A stretch of 64,000 bases of DNA from Holtermannia corniformis (Eukaryota > Basidiomycota > Tremellomycetes > Holtermanniales), in NCBI GenBank assembly GCA_001599935.1, contig BCIJ01000003.1:1045169-1109168 (forward strand), written 5' to 3'. Both the position numbers and the translations under genes were made by a program. Position 1 is the first letter of the stretch; each line of letters opens with the position of its first letter. The notes below the pieces were generated by a model. That model saw nothing but the letters and a program-made list of their open reading frames with translations, was not told where the DNA came from and did not search any database. Of this stretch, positions 45,365-57,026 are shown in pieces.

Positions 45365-45670
45365 CCGCTCTCGATGCCGCGCCTTATAGAAGACGACCTC
45401 CTACAAATGATCAGATATGAGCGTGATGTCATGATGTGTCCTGCAACGTCGCTTATTTAGCCAGGTGAAGCCGAAGAAGCGCTCTCCCGTGACCTCGTGA
45501 AGCCATGGAACCATAAAATCCATACATGATGCCACGCCATGAACCAAAATGACAATCTGTTTGACCCAGACTTAGCAATAATCCTCCTCCCACTTGACAC
45601 CCTCGAGAGCCTCCCTCTGAGCGGATCGCTCAAGTGTGCGCATGCTCCGCTTGAACCAGCTGCCAGTGTG
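45365..45670. other. Intergenic, convergent
   Basis: 3' flanks of RhoGDI (plus) and the MHYT gene (minus). Nothing else seen. Confidence 0.4.
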
Positions 45671-48668
45671 TCAGTGTGTCATACAGCAAAGAGGCGAAAC
45701 GCACCCGTCGCTTTCAACTCGGGCCGAGACAAAGTAGCCACGCATGTCAATCGACTCAGCCTCGTCGTCCTTACCGAACGCTTTTGGTGTGAACGGCGCG
45801 CGCTTGCGCGACGGGACGGTTGAAATGGATCCTGCAACTGTCCGCAGCCGCTCGCCCTTGTCGAGGTCAGCCTCGTTGTCGTCCGAGTAGTACCCAGTTG
45901 AGGACATGGACTGTGCGTTGGATGCTCGCCGGGGCCGGCCAACTACCAGCGGCGCCATACGCGGCTTGGACTTTCGCGAAGGTGTGTCGAGGATCGCGTT
46001 GTCAGGGATCGTTTGCAACTTGCGTGCAAACAAACCCTGTTTGTTTTCGTGACTCTCTGCGGCGAGTAGCTCGGCTTCGACATCTTGGGGACGCGCTGGG
46101 TAGATTTTGTTGAGCTCGTGGGTCACGAGGCGGCAATACTCGTCGTGTGACTTGGCACGAAGCAGCATCATCTGCGTCTTGGCAAAGAGCGAAAATGGAG
46201 TGTAGGTGAACGGCGCTGGCGGCTTGTCGCTCTCGTGGCGTGAGGAGCTAAGACCTGGGGCTTGTACGCCCGAAGCGCGAGAGTGAACGGGGGTGAGCCG
46301 GATCTCGGGCGACGGCAGTACAACCTCCATAACAATCATTTCGGCTGGCGGCTCCGAATCGTCATGGGATGCTGGGATTTCGAGGATCTCGGGCGACAGA
46401 CGAGCCAGGTCGAAGAGTTGAGGCCAAGGCCGCATGGCCATCGCAACAGCTTCTACGGCAATGGCGATCGCTGCTTGGAGCTGATAAAGCGAATCCTCTG
46501 CCGCATCGATAGCCGACGACGTTGACTTCTTGTCGGTATTGGCAGACTCGACCTTGCGAACCTCGGCATTGCACCGTAGCATGACTTCCGACATTGTGCT
46601 ATTAGTCATCTCACGGATGAAGGCGCGCATTGTAGGTGTCATGGGGAATGTGACGTCGGGTAATCGGTACGCGGGAATCTATCGAGTCAATTTCTTGGCT
46701 AGCAACCAACGCAAACTCACCTGGTGACGTGCAAAGTTGTACACGAGCACATCCAGCCCACCTTCAGCGATGGGCGAAGGACGAACGCCAAACAGACTAA
46801 GATACGTCCCACACGACTGCACGACGGACCGAGTGCCACGTTTTGCGTATGTCTTGCAAGCCGACAAGAAGACGTCCATTTCCGCCTTTGACACGCCAAC
46901 CCGCTCTGCCAGAATTGGCGAGAAAAAGCGGGTTTCAGCAAGACGGTATCCCTTTGCTGCGTAGTACTCCACAGAATCGCCGGGTTCGGTCGAGTTGTGA
47001 CCCAACACGCCCAGTTCACGCACGACAAAGAGCATCACTCCCTCGGAGGTTGTCATGTGCATGGTGATGCCGTGTACCGATTCCTGATCATCGAGCGGCG
47101 CCTTTTCGTCCTTTTCCTCGGCATTATCGACCTTGGTGCCGGTGGTGAGGACTCGATCAAACATGGTTCCGATGCGTTCAATTGGCAAATCCAGCTCATG
47201 TGCGAGCTCCACTACTGCCTCGACGAAGCGGTTACGGAAGAGGGAAAGCTCGGCCGACTTGCCACCCTGCCTAGCGGCTTGACGGGCCTCCTTGGCGCGG
47301 GCTGCTCCACCCATTGATCGACGGGAAGCGATGGAGGCGCTGATGCGAGGCATGAAAGGTCTTAAGATCGACCAGTCGAACGAAAGGGTGTACAGCCACT
47401 GGAAGGTCGGTCGACGCGGATCCAGCTCCTCCAGAACGTCCTGAGTAGATGTCAGCATGCTCAATTTGCACGAACTCTATGCATGACGAAACGCACCTTG
47501 AGGTTGGCGTTTGTCTCGATGAGTTTCAAGGGCAATGTACCATCTGGACGGACAAGCAATCGACCTTGCCGGTCGAAAGTTGCGCTAGCGACGACAATTT
47601 GACGAGCACGCTTGCGGACATCGCGGCGGACAGTGTAGTCGATCACAGCTATCGCGATTGATAGTGCGATGATAATGGCACACATGATGGCGATGGCTGC
47701 GGATGTAAGCTGGATGCCCATGTCCACTAGAGGACTCACCGATTGTCAAGCGTACACTTTGTGCGCGTCCGCCAGCTAACTGCGCCGATGTTACGCCAGC
47801 TTTGACCTGATAAGAGGATCCACCCAGGCCGAGATAATGCATGCTGCCTCATGTCAACGAAAAGCCTCGGCAAGGAAACGGCAGTCTCACCCGCAGACAG
47901 CCGTGGCCAAGAACAAAGCACAGAGACCACGCTTCCAAAAGGAGTCCTGCCATTGTGCTCGAAGTCGAAAAAAGAGGAACAGAGCTGCCGTTGCAGCGAC
48001 GCAGGCGAGGATGAGTGCGAAAGCGACAGTCACGGCCGTGTATGAAACGTCGAGGTAAGGCAGCCGGAATGACGCAGAATAGTGCATGAGACCAACTGAA
48101 CAAGGTCAGCCGGTGCTTGACGGAGGCCTAAAAACGTACTTGTGAGACCGACGAGGATACCAGCGATCACAACGCGCCACAGACGAAATTCGAGCTCAGA
48201 ACCCAGGAACCAGAATGCGAATGTGACGGCTAGAAGCGGCACAAAGAGGGACATGACTGTGAAACCAGGCGAGAACTAATCGCATGAGCGTTTGCTTCAA
48301 TTGCTGAGTATCAACATACCCTCAAGTACCAAGTCACGTCGGGACTCGCTCGGAGTCTGACACTGATCATACTGACGAAGTGCATGCCCCAAACAGCGAC
48401 GGCCGCAAAGCAAACGGCGCCGAGAAGGAGGAGCGCGAAGTTGCGAATCCCTCTTGATGATGTCCGCCGCCCAAGGAGGAGTAGTGTGGCGTAGGATCCG
48501 AGGATGGAAACGAGGATGGAGGCGATGAGGATGCCCGCATTGGGATTGAGTGGGACTGCCAGATCTCGATAGTACTCTGTGAGAGCCACCTCATCTTCGG
48601 CGGGGTCAGCAAGTTTAATCCCATTTCACGCTTCACTGACCTTGCCAAATAGCCTCTGGTGCTCCCAT
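45671..48668 (-). CDS. MHYT-domain integral membrane sensor-like protein
   Basis: Exon 1 MGAPEAIWQ splices to DEVALTEYYRDLAVPLNPNAG. Seven membrane segments follow, with three M-H-(F/Y) motifs at helix ends: VWGMHFVSMISV, GLMHYSASFRLPY and CGMHYLGLGG. That is the MHYT repeat pattern. In bacteria these domains are proposed to bind copper and sense O2, CO or NO at the membrane. The last helix (AIAIMCAIIIALSIAIAVI) is followed by a long cytoplasmic region of about 500 residues: basic VRRDVRKRARQIVVASATF, RPTFQWLYTLSFDW, ELSLFRNRFVEAVVELAHEL and a Ser/Pro-rich tail with RRASNAQSMSSTGYYSDDN. It ends CCMTH. Fungal MHYT proteins of this layout occur in many species without assigned function. Confidence 0.85.
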
Positions 48669-49856
48669 GTTTTGGCGAGGGGGCAGAATGGGAGGGCAGT
48701 CGGCGCTACAGTGTTCTTGTCAGGACAAACGAGGGGCTACAGTTGGCTCGGGAGAGAGCGTCCAGGTACGGTTGCGGGTGAGAGATATAGACCTCAAACG
48801 ATAACAGTAGTGACGATCGGCGCTGCGCTGAGACCGCGAACACAACCCGGTTGCGGCTCTATGGCACCTGTTTCAGGTAGCGTCTCTCGCAGAATTTGGA
48901 AGACGACTGTGTCGACGAGCTTGTCGACGAGCTGGCTGTCGGCCGGCAAAGTTGAAAGTCAAACGGCCAGCTACAGTAGCGGGGTGCGTAGACGCCTTCC
49001 ACCGAAGTAGCGGGGTTTGTCGGCGACCATGACCGAAGGCACGCAGCTAGAGCACGCCTTGTCATCCACTGTTCCTCACCTGAGCGTACGACCCTTCTTT
49101 GTTTGTTGGGGTTGATTCGGTGCTTTCTCACTCCGCCAACCCCGGGATTCTTGCTGGTTGAAGCTGGATGCTGACGGTGAAATTACGGTGGGTAATTTGG
49201 GACCTGGGAGATCTTCCCCACGCGGCTGCCGGAAGCGGCGTCCAGTGGCGGGCCCAGTGGTCGATCTCGCAAGCAGTACTGTTGCGCGACTTGCCCTCCG
49301 AAGTGCGCGGGCCGCCGCAATGTTGGGAGCATGATCACTACCGCAAGGATCAACACTGACGTTCTCTGATACGATCCGAGAGGGCGTCTTGTATCCATCA
49401 ATACGTCTTTCGTCATGTCAATCGCCCACCCGATGTCAGCACATTAGTTATCAGACTTGGAAGTCACGGCGATGGCTCGAATGTTTCACCATACGCTGCA
49501 AGAGGGGCAGATAGGGGTAGGCAAAGTTTGGGCCTGTGCGTCTCGAGACGCAATGGGCCAGTGATGGTTCTATGATAGGTCGCCGACTCGAGTGGTATGC
49601 CACCGTAATACCAGCAAGTCTCGCGCTCGGATGCGACATGCCAATACTCACACCCTTGCATGACTGGATTGACAGCCCGAGCGCACCACTGTTGCTGCGG
49701 GCCTACGCAGCCGCGCCTAGCAATCGATAGGGTTGGCTTAGGCGCCTCGGCGATCGGCGTTCTGCCCGTGAGTCGGGCAGCACCGTGGTGGTCATCAACA
49801 ACCACATCGCGCACTGGCAAGTCCCACGTCTGCTCCTGTTTATTGAAGTAGACCCA
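48669..49856. other. 1.2-kb divergent intergenic region
   Basis: Between the MHYT gene (minus) and the RING gene (plus). ORFs up to 143 codons exist on both strands, but none carries a domain or a splice-supported extension. No RNA gene recognised. Confidence 0.4.
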
Positions 49857-51785
49857 ATGCCTACCAATCGAGAGCCATTCTGGCTATGTCACGAGGTCTG
49901 TGCTCGGCAGTTAACGCTTGCAGCATGTGCTCATCTCGATGCTTCTCTTCTGCCTACCACTGGACAAACTATTCCATCACTCTATACTGCACTCCGTTTG
50001 ACACGCCATATGATTGATCAATCGCCTACATACAGTGCCATGCCGAAATGCACCCCATCATGGTCAGTGCTCTCCGTCAGGGCGCATCATGTATGGTCTC
50101 TGACACATTCACAGGTAGACAGCCTGCCACACTGCGCGAGTTGCGGTAGTGATTTCCTTGAGATTGTACGTCGGCCGGATCTCATTGCCTGCGAGTATGG
50201 GATGCTCAGACAAATTTAGCTTGACGAAGATGTCAACCCACCAACTCCCAACACGGACCTAGATGACTACGACGTTCAAGTGTTCACAGACGATGAGCCC
50301 GTCGCACACGGGCAGCATCCTCATCAAGACACCTACGATGCATTGGGCAATCAATCCCAGCACGATCAGACCAACCCCCACACCGCACCGGGCGGTATAT
50401 TGTCAAACATGTTGGGAGGCTTGTTCGGCGCCATCGGAGGCCAAAGCGGCGAAAGCTCGACGCAACCGCGTTCACAGCAGAACACTGGGATGCGTACCAT
50501 GACATTCAATTTTCCTGGCGGCGGGGTCGGCCGCGTGGTGATCGGCAGACCGGGACGAATCGGCCAAACGCAGAACCAAATGGGATTAGAGGAGTGGGTA
50601 CTCAACACACGAGGAGCGACAAAGACTTACTCTCTCCGAGTTTCTTTGACGGGTTTGGAGCTGGTGCAAGGCCGACAGGTCGGCGGCGATCGGAACACGA
50701 TGGTTCGATTGGTCAGCGACATGGCCAGACTCATGACCTAAATCCTAATGACATTGTAAGTCTGATGTGGCTCTCATCTGACAGCAACTAAGCATCTGTA
50801 GATCGAGGCTATGCTCGGCTTGCTTCTGGATGGCGAGACACCGCCTGGAGCAGACGGGCCGATTGGCAACCTCGGTGACTATGTCTTGAGTCAAGGTGAA
50901 AACCATGCCTATATCCCTCAATGTGTTGACCCAACGCAGAAGGCTATGACAATGTTATGGAGCAGTTTCTGCAAGCAGCTGGGTCGCAAGGGCCAGTACC
51001 GGCTAGCCAAACTGTGATTGATGGCTTGCCGAGGAGTACTCTCACAAAGGACAGCCTAGGTGAGTGCCGATCGCAAGCCTGGTCTCGAAACTGATCTGCT
51101 TCAGCTGCGAGCGACTACAAAGACTGTCCCGTATGCAAAGACGACTTCGAGCCCGGGGATCAGATAATGCGTATTCCTTGCACGTGAGTGATGTCCAGCT
51201 GGCGGCAGCTAGGGGTCCAAATCACACTTTACAGACACGTTTTCCATGTCGACTGTCTCAAACCATGGCTCGAACGCAATGGCTCCTGCCCAGTGTGGTG
51301 CGTAGCGTCACACAATGAAGATATACGTCACTGAGAGATCAAGCCGGTTCTCTCTCGTACCAGAGGGTGCCCAGCACCCCTCACGCCCGCCCAATGCGGA
51401 TAGCCAGCGCCCACCGCATCCTGATCGCCAAGAAGCTAGACAGGGTGCCGGCGCGGCTCTCGGCAACTTCTTCACCTCGCTCCTGTCAGCAACGTTTGGC
51501 ACCGGACCTTCGTCTCCGGGGCCGTCGGAAGCTCCGGTGTCTGAAAGATCCGACGGTCATCAACGGCCATCCCAAGTCAACATCGAGCAGGAAGACGATG
51601 CAGCGCCTGGGGCTTGGCCAGCGGACGACAGCGAAGAACCGTTACCCGCGCCCGTGGATGATTCGGCAAACACAGCCCCGACATCCTCCACATCAAATCC
51701 GCCATACCCTTCGGCCATTCCGCAGGATTATCGGGCGCGCCACGCAAGACTAGAGGAGGAACAAGCTGAAGAGGACCGACTGTAA
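49857..51785 (+). CDS. RING-H2 E3 ubiquitin ligase (RNF115/126-like)
   Basis: Exon 1 MPTNREPFWLCHE splices over a 140-nt intron (49896-50035) to CHAEMHPIM, then VDSLPHCASCGSDFLEI. Together they form the N-terminal four-cysteine zinc ribbon seen in RNF115/RNF126. A Gln/Gly-rich middle includes GGILSNMLGGLFGAIGGQ and MRTMTFNFPGGGVGRV. The RING-H2 finger CPVCKDDFEPGDQIMRIPC then THVFHVDCLKPWLERNGSCP plus VC lies at 51125-51300, split by introns. A long Pro/Ser-rich tail with LGNFFTSLLSATFG ends in a charged helix HARLEEEQAEEDRL. Relatives ubiquitinate mislocalised or endocytic cargo by binding ubiquitin or BAG6 through the zinc ribbon. The RING makes ligase activity likely; substrates are unknown. 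Confidence 0.87.
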
Positions 51786-52140
51786 GTTCAAGACGCTATT
51801 TGGTCGATGTTGACCCAGCTCAAGATTGCGTGATCTTGATTGAGAGGCAAATCCATTGTACTCTTGGACAGCGCGCCCATAGCTTTGGTTGCACATGCAT
51901 GATACTGGATGTCACATGTGAGGTTGCCGTTTCTGATTAAGTGAACATGTCGTACACCGAGGTTGACTAATGTTCACAGCTGTGATGCTCGATGTCCGAG
52001 CCAGTGAAGTCGATTGCAGGTTCGCCAGGTGATGCAGAGCGTAGCAGGCCCGAGGGGTGCGTACGGTCACGGGGAGTGACGGCGATGTCAACGCAGCGGC
52101 TGGAATAGAGAAATAAGGGGTCGAACACTGATCGGTCATA
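51786..52140. other. Convergent intergenic region; left edge of accessory-looking segment
   Basis: 3' flanks of the RING gene (plus) and of the first nuclease-kinase-like gene (minus). No feature seen. Confidence 0.35.
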
Positions 52141-54193
52141 TCACACATGCATGAGGATCTCTTCGACAACTTTGCGCTCGCTTTCTAGACGGGCCTCGGT
52201 GTCCGCTCCAAGCGGATCAAGCTGTACTGCGACATCGAAGTCGATGATACATACCTGGCCGGTCGAGGTTCTGCACCAGTGGCGCTCACTGACATCCCGG
52301 TGCAGAATGTGGCGCTGATGAATTGCGGCGTAGGCGAGTCGGATCTGATTCCTGTTGCTAATCAGCCAGCGGTCGCTAGGTCCAGCGAGTTACTTACTTT
52401 TCCTTGACGCTCAGCTGGCTTGGGACAACGGCTTCGCCCAGTAACTCCATGACTACCATCCAAATCTCCACGCCTTCCTGCTCAACCCCGCGGAACCCTC
52501 GCCACTCGCGGCTGAATCCATGACCTACACCTGCTGCGATGCCTCCATAAACTCCAACGATCACTGGAACGAAGACGCCTTGCAGATCTCTAAGAGGTCC
52601 GCCGAGTATCTCAATTTCCCTCGCAGCAGCGACTCGCGCTTGACTCTCATCGTACACATCGTCTGACAGGCGTTTTTCCGGGAATGAGCTTGGGCAGAGT
52701 ACCTTGACCGCAACGTGACCCTTGGAGTCAAGTGTGCCTCTGAAGACGTCCCAAAGTCGACCGGAACCGATTACAGATGTCACGTTGAGAGCCGCCTGTC
52801 GAAAGCGTTGAGGGATGCGACTGGCAGTGCGGCTGGCAGTCGGTACGATGGATGTTGCTGTGAAAATTGTTCCTTGAAGTGGTGGCAAACTTGGGGCGGT
52901 CGAATGACTGAATTGTACGAGTGGTGCAAATCGAATTCTGTGTGCCAGGGTGCGGGGAGTAGAGAGGAAAATAGGAACGATGGGCATGACACCAACATTA
53001 TCGGGTGCAGCAGGAAGATCAGGTTTCACGAGCCACTACTGTCATCAGCCACATCCGACGCAGATGCCACCAACATATACCGTAGGTTCACCATGTTCCA
53101 ACAGCCACTGCCTTAGGTCCATGCTTGAACCCGGACGTTGCGTTTGACTTGGTGCGTTCAGCTCATTCCTACTATAGACAAGAGGAAGCTCGATCTGGTT
53201 TGCCAATGGCTCGGGTCTGGGCTCGTCGAGAGGCGGGCATGGGATGTGCATCGGCTCTGGTACATCCGGACCCAACATGTCCGTGGGCAGGCTTGGTAGG
53301 AGACTCAACGCCAGTGCTAAGCCAAGGGGCTTGTGCGTGGGGAGAGGTGTCGCACAAGGCACAACCGACTGTGCATCCGTTGGGTCCAGAAGCCCGGCAT
53401 TGCCGATGATAGGTGCAACGTAGATGACGGCCCTTTCGGGGTGCTTTGTGAATAACAGGTAATGCTTTGCGTCGGTTAGAACGAGATTGTGAACGCCTTT
53501 GCGCGCATTTGCACCAAGGTATTTGATTACCTGCACTATATCAGCATCACATGACGCGCGAACGAGCATGACCTGTTTCATGAGTCGGCCGACGGCCGTA
53601 CGCATCCCGGCAGTTGCGTGGAAGCCCTCGAGCTTGACTTCATCGCTGCGACCTCGTCTCTTCACAACAAAACCTGCCTCTTGACTAGCTTGCGACCAGA
53701 TAGCCAAGAATGCGCCCGCGGCAGCGTCTTCCCGCTTGGCCTCATAGAGCCAGCGCAGAGTACCATTGACGTAGACGTCACCGTCCGGCTGGATGCTATC
53801 GAAGGTTGAGGTAGTCACAGTTATTTGAATGGGTGGAGGTTGGTTGGGGAGGAGCTCGAGCAGGTTGGAGAGGGTGTCGATGATCCGGCTACTCAGCCAA
53901 CGGTGTACGTCTGGCTCGCCACTGACAGGTGCAACTCTGCGGCAACTCAGGGTTGCAAAGTGAAAGTTCGTCGCGGAGACGAGTTGATTTGTATCTATGT
54001 GGAGCTCAAGGTGGTTTGCGAGACTTTCCAGAGCCATCGGGCTGGCAACGACGCAGTGGTCACGCCAAAACCACTCCGCTGTCGGCTTGAGCGACACGTT
54101 TGTCAATGTATTGGTAGACGGAGCAATGGGCGCGATGACGGGGTCGACCATCTGGTGAAAGAGCAAGATGTCTCTCAAACTTTGCGTCGCCAT
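52141..54193 (-). CDS. PD-(D/E)XK nuclease-like plus kinase-like protein, copy 1
   Basis: The N-half contains SIQPDGDVYVNG and, 13 residues on, WLYEAKREDAAAG, matching the D-x(n)-E-x-K active-site pattern of PD-(D/E)XK nucleases. After an intron (donor near 53067) comes a kinase-like fold: SVIGSGRLWDVFRG, HVAVKVLCPSSF (Lys), AAREIEILGG (Glu), WMVVMELLGEAV. The catalytic loop is ILHRDVSERHWCR and the metal motif is IIDFDVA, with a DTEARLESERKVVEEILMHV end. The catalytic residues needed for phosphotransfer are present in altered form (HRDVSERHW). Copy 2 (59539-61600) has the same order of parts and the same TEA-x-E-R end. An ATG further upstream at 54349 would add 52 residues. I do not recognise a named gene. 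The layout recalls REase-kinase fusions reported among Crinkler-type effectors and basidiomycete FunK1-type kinases. Confidence 0.6.
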
Positions 54194-54539
54194 ATTCGTT
54201 GTGGGTGTTGGAATGCTACGAACGCCGAGGCACGCACGATATATGACGGCGGATGGTACGGTGACACAGAAATATGTTACGGAGCAGATAAGGATGCCCA
54301 CTCGCCGTGCGGTGTGTTGATGGATCGCGTACAAGTGATGCCCATGCATCTCGTCTATCCTAGTGGTCTCACAGCAGAGCGCCGGGAGACCGTTTCAGGC
54401 AACCGGCAACCGGGTAGGCTGAGCGCCACGAGCGTCACAAGCGTCACAATGTAAGACCTGCAAGACGCAGCAAGTCTTGGTATGGTACAGTGGATGCATC
54501 AACTGTACAAGTTGAGAGCGGTTGTGGGTCCCGCATCGG
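54194..54539. other. Intergenic, upstream of nuclease-kinase copy 1
   Basis: Promoter space of copy 1 and 3' flank of the OTU gene. A GTCACGTGAC palindrome sits at about 54539-54548. No gene seen. Confidence 0.35.
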
Positions 54540-56111
54540 TCACGTGACTACACACTGTACACGGCCTCCCTCACACACAAGCGTCACGGTGTCCCGAGAG
54601 CCTCGCCGTCCACACTGAGATTGGTCGCTCGAGTGCTGCGCGCCACTTGAGCTCGACGTCGTGGGGGACGCGCCAGTCGGGCGAGATCGGAGGGCAGGCG
54701 TGGTCAAACGGCCTCGTGTTGAAGTGGAGGGCGCTGTATTCGAGGACGATCGGCTCGCTGTCAGTGTCGACCTGTTCGGGCTTGCGGATGCGCGGCGGTT
54801 CGGGCTTGCGGATGCGCAGCGGCGGGCAGGTAAAGCAGCCAAGTCCCGAGTCGGCGACGATGGCGATCGGCCGCTGCCACCTCGTCGCCGCCACGTAGCC
54901 GCCACGTAGCCGAGATCGGGCATGGTAAACCAGGCGTCGTCACCACACACGGGTTCAAAGTGGGTCAACCGGCGGCAGAGCTGGCGGTACAGGCGCTCGT
55001 TGAAAAAGTCGAGATACAGCTCGGCGTGCACGGCCATCTCCGAGGCGAGCTCGGCTCGAACTCGGGCCCACTGGTCCGTGTCGCCGTAGATGTGATGCGC
55101 CAGCGCTCGGAACCCACAGTGCCCGTCCATCGCGATCGAGACGACGTCGCCGGCAAGGATGCCGATCAACTGGTCGGGAGCCCTCGCCGTGGTCGGGCCC
55201 GTGATCTGCACCGAACTCGCGACCGGTAGTTCTCGCACCTTTCGCGCCAATTCGGCCGTTGTCGAGCGAGCCTCGGCAGGTGTCGGTTCGAGCTGGGGTT
55301 CGACAGGCAAGGCGTGTTCAGGCAGGACGGGTCGAGGTTCGACCGGCACGTCGTGTTCAGGAAGGAGCTCGATGTCGAGAGTGCACTTGACCTTGCCCGC
55401 TGGTTGGGACACGGCCGGCATGGACGAGATCAAGCTGGGATTGCCGACCCATGGCTGTACGTGGCAGGGGTCTCGATCAAAAGGTAGCGCCCACTCGCGC
55501 GAGAAGAGGGTAGCGTCCTTGCTGAGCGCGCCCGACCACACCTGGCAGAGCCACTGATCATGTTGCATGCTGTCCTGGAACGAGAGGCCGCGGACGGGAG
55601 CCATCCCGACGTGGAAGCCTGCGTGGATGAGAGCGGAGCGGACCGTGTTGGTGTGCGTGAGCAGCTCGCAACGACTGGGTGCGGCTTGGGCGAGGGAGGG
55701 CGAGGCGGCGCAGAGCGCGGCCATGATGTTGCCAATGTCGTAACCTTCGGTCCAGCAGTGACAAGGGATCACCAGGCGATCGTGACTGCAGGACGTGAGC
55801 ACACCAGCCCGGAGCGGTCAAAGCCTCTCTCACCTCGGGTCCGAACCCAGCGAGAGCGAGCACACGGCGGCAATCAGATGGCGGTTGACGTGCTGCGTTT
55901 GCAGACCCGCGCGGACCCGCTCGTGCCCGAGTATGGCTCGCAACGCTACCAGTGTGCGCGCGGCCGCGGTGACATTGACGACCGCGTCGAGGAAGAGCAT
56001 GCAGCAGTCGTAGAGGTTGACGAGCTCGGCCCCGGTGCATTGCCGAGCCTCGAGCACACTCTTGCGGATCGCGTTGGCGGCGGAAAGGAGCAGCGAGGGA
56101 GCGACCGTCAT
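54540..56111 (-). CDS. OTU-family cysteine protease, frameshifted
   Basis: Exon 1 (MTVAPSLLLSAANAIRKSV) splices at about 55831-55785 to SHDRLVIPCHCWTEGYDIGN. A Pro/Glu-rich linker has a doubled LPEHxxPVEPxx unit (about 55380-55290). The OTU domain starts with VVSIAMDGHCGFRALAHHIY, which holds the D-G-x-C catalytic motif, followed by WARVRAELASEMAVHAELYL and WFTMPDLGYVAA. OTU enzymes remove ubiquitin from proteins. The rest of the domain, including EPIVLEYSALHFNT with the expected catalytic His, is in another frame. The switch falls on an 11-bp tandem duplication (54890-54911). Read as is, translation continues out of frame to 54540 and lacks the His. The intact frame would stop at 54571. It may be a fresh pseudogene, an assembly slip, or a variable repeat. 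Confidence 0.65.
54890..54911. repeat. 11-bp perfect tandem duplication in the OTU gene
   Basis: GCCACGTAGCC occurs twice in a row (54890-54900 and 54901-54911). One unit too many shifts the OTU reading frame by two bases. Confidence 0.85.
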
Positions 56112-56424
56112 GATGCCTTGGAGAGCGTCGACGAGGTGAGAGCGCTATGAAGATTGCCAGGCTGATAGATGGTTGACGTTGAAGCAAGCACCCTTGTCGA
56201 TAGGCGTTTGCGTTTGCGTTAACAAGATTTTTAACATTACGAGCGGCGCCGTCAACTGTTGCTCACCGTCCATCTCGCCTCGACCATCAGCTCGAGGCCC
56301 TCGCCCGCGTCCTCGACAGCCCGCAAGCAGCAGCGAGTGGGTGCCGCTGACGAATCACCACGACGTCACACCAAGCAGCTTTGCACCCGACCCATCACGT
56401 TGCGATCCGGCACCGGTCCTCTTG

Positions 56425-56904
56425 ATGGACGGGCACGGCGCCGGCGGCTTTCGCTCACCCGCAGAGCAGTGGTGGGCCTCGCTCGTCAAGGCCGATCCCG
56501 GCTCGTCGCTGTCAAAGCAATGCCAGCGAGGGGTCGACATGAGCCTCTGGCGCGAGCAGACGTTGCAAGCCGCTTACGAGACCTACGGGTGGAAAGCGAT
56601 TGAAGGTGAAGATGTCGTCGCATGCGTGAGCGGCTCGGGCGGCAGGCCCAGACAGCGCTCACCCTCCCAGTTTCACGCCGTCACCCAGGCTCTTCTGCGC
56701 GCGATCCGAGAGTGCAAACCCTCGCCGGCGACCAGTCTCGAGCGCCCGGTCATCCCTCCCAGGCGCAAGCCGTGCAATGCCGTCTATCAGATCGCAAGAG
56801 GCCCAGCTGGCACGTTTCGTTTCCTCGACCCGCCCAAGTCGCCGCGCTCGTCGCGGTCCACGCCCCGTCAGTCATCAGGCCTGAGCGGCACTGGATCTTT
56901 CTAA
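56425..56904 (+). CDS. Unrecognised protein
   Basis: An ATG-started frame of 159 codons: MDGHGAGGFRSPAEQWW, then SLVKADPGSSLSKQCQRG, MSLWREQTLQAAYETYGWKA and FHAVTQALLRAIRECKPSP, ending in a basic Ser/Arg/Pro tail. A GTGAAG...CCCAG segment of frame-neutral length (about 56606-56670) could be a short intron. The helical, Trp-containing N-half looks like real protein and codon use is like the neighbours, but no family is recognised. It is divergent from the OTU gene. The 3' end is unsure; splicing to sequence near 56920-57000 is possible. Confidence 0.4.
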   Translation: MDGHGAGGFRSPAEQWWASLVKADPGSSLSKQCQRGVDMSLWREQTLQAAYETYGWKAIEGEDVVACVSGSGGRPRQRSPSQFHAVTQALLRAIRECKPSPATSLERPVIPPRRKPCNAVYQIARGPAGTFRFLDPPKSPRSSRSTPRQSSGLSGTGSF

Positions 56905-57026
56905 CAACCAAGCAGCGCCCCTCGCAACGGCGGGCAAGAAGCCCAACGCCATCTCCCAGACTCGGACGCGAGACCGGCGCGCAGCCGTCGTACGCCAGGT
57001 CAGTCTCGCCGTCTCACCCTCGAGCC

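Noticed and set aside
54890..54911. Explaining the OTU frame change by an intron
   Set aside because: The only GT...AG spacing there is about 25 nt, too short for this genome's introns, and the exact 11-bp duplication explains the shift better.
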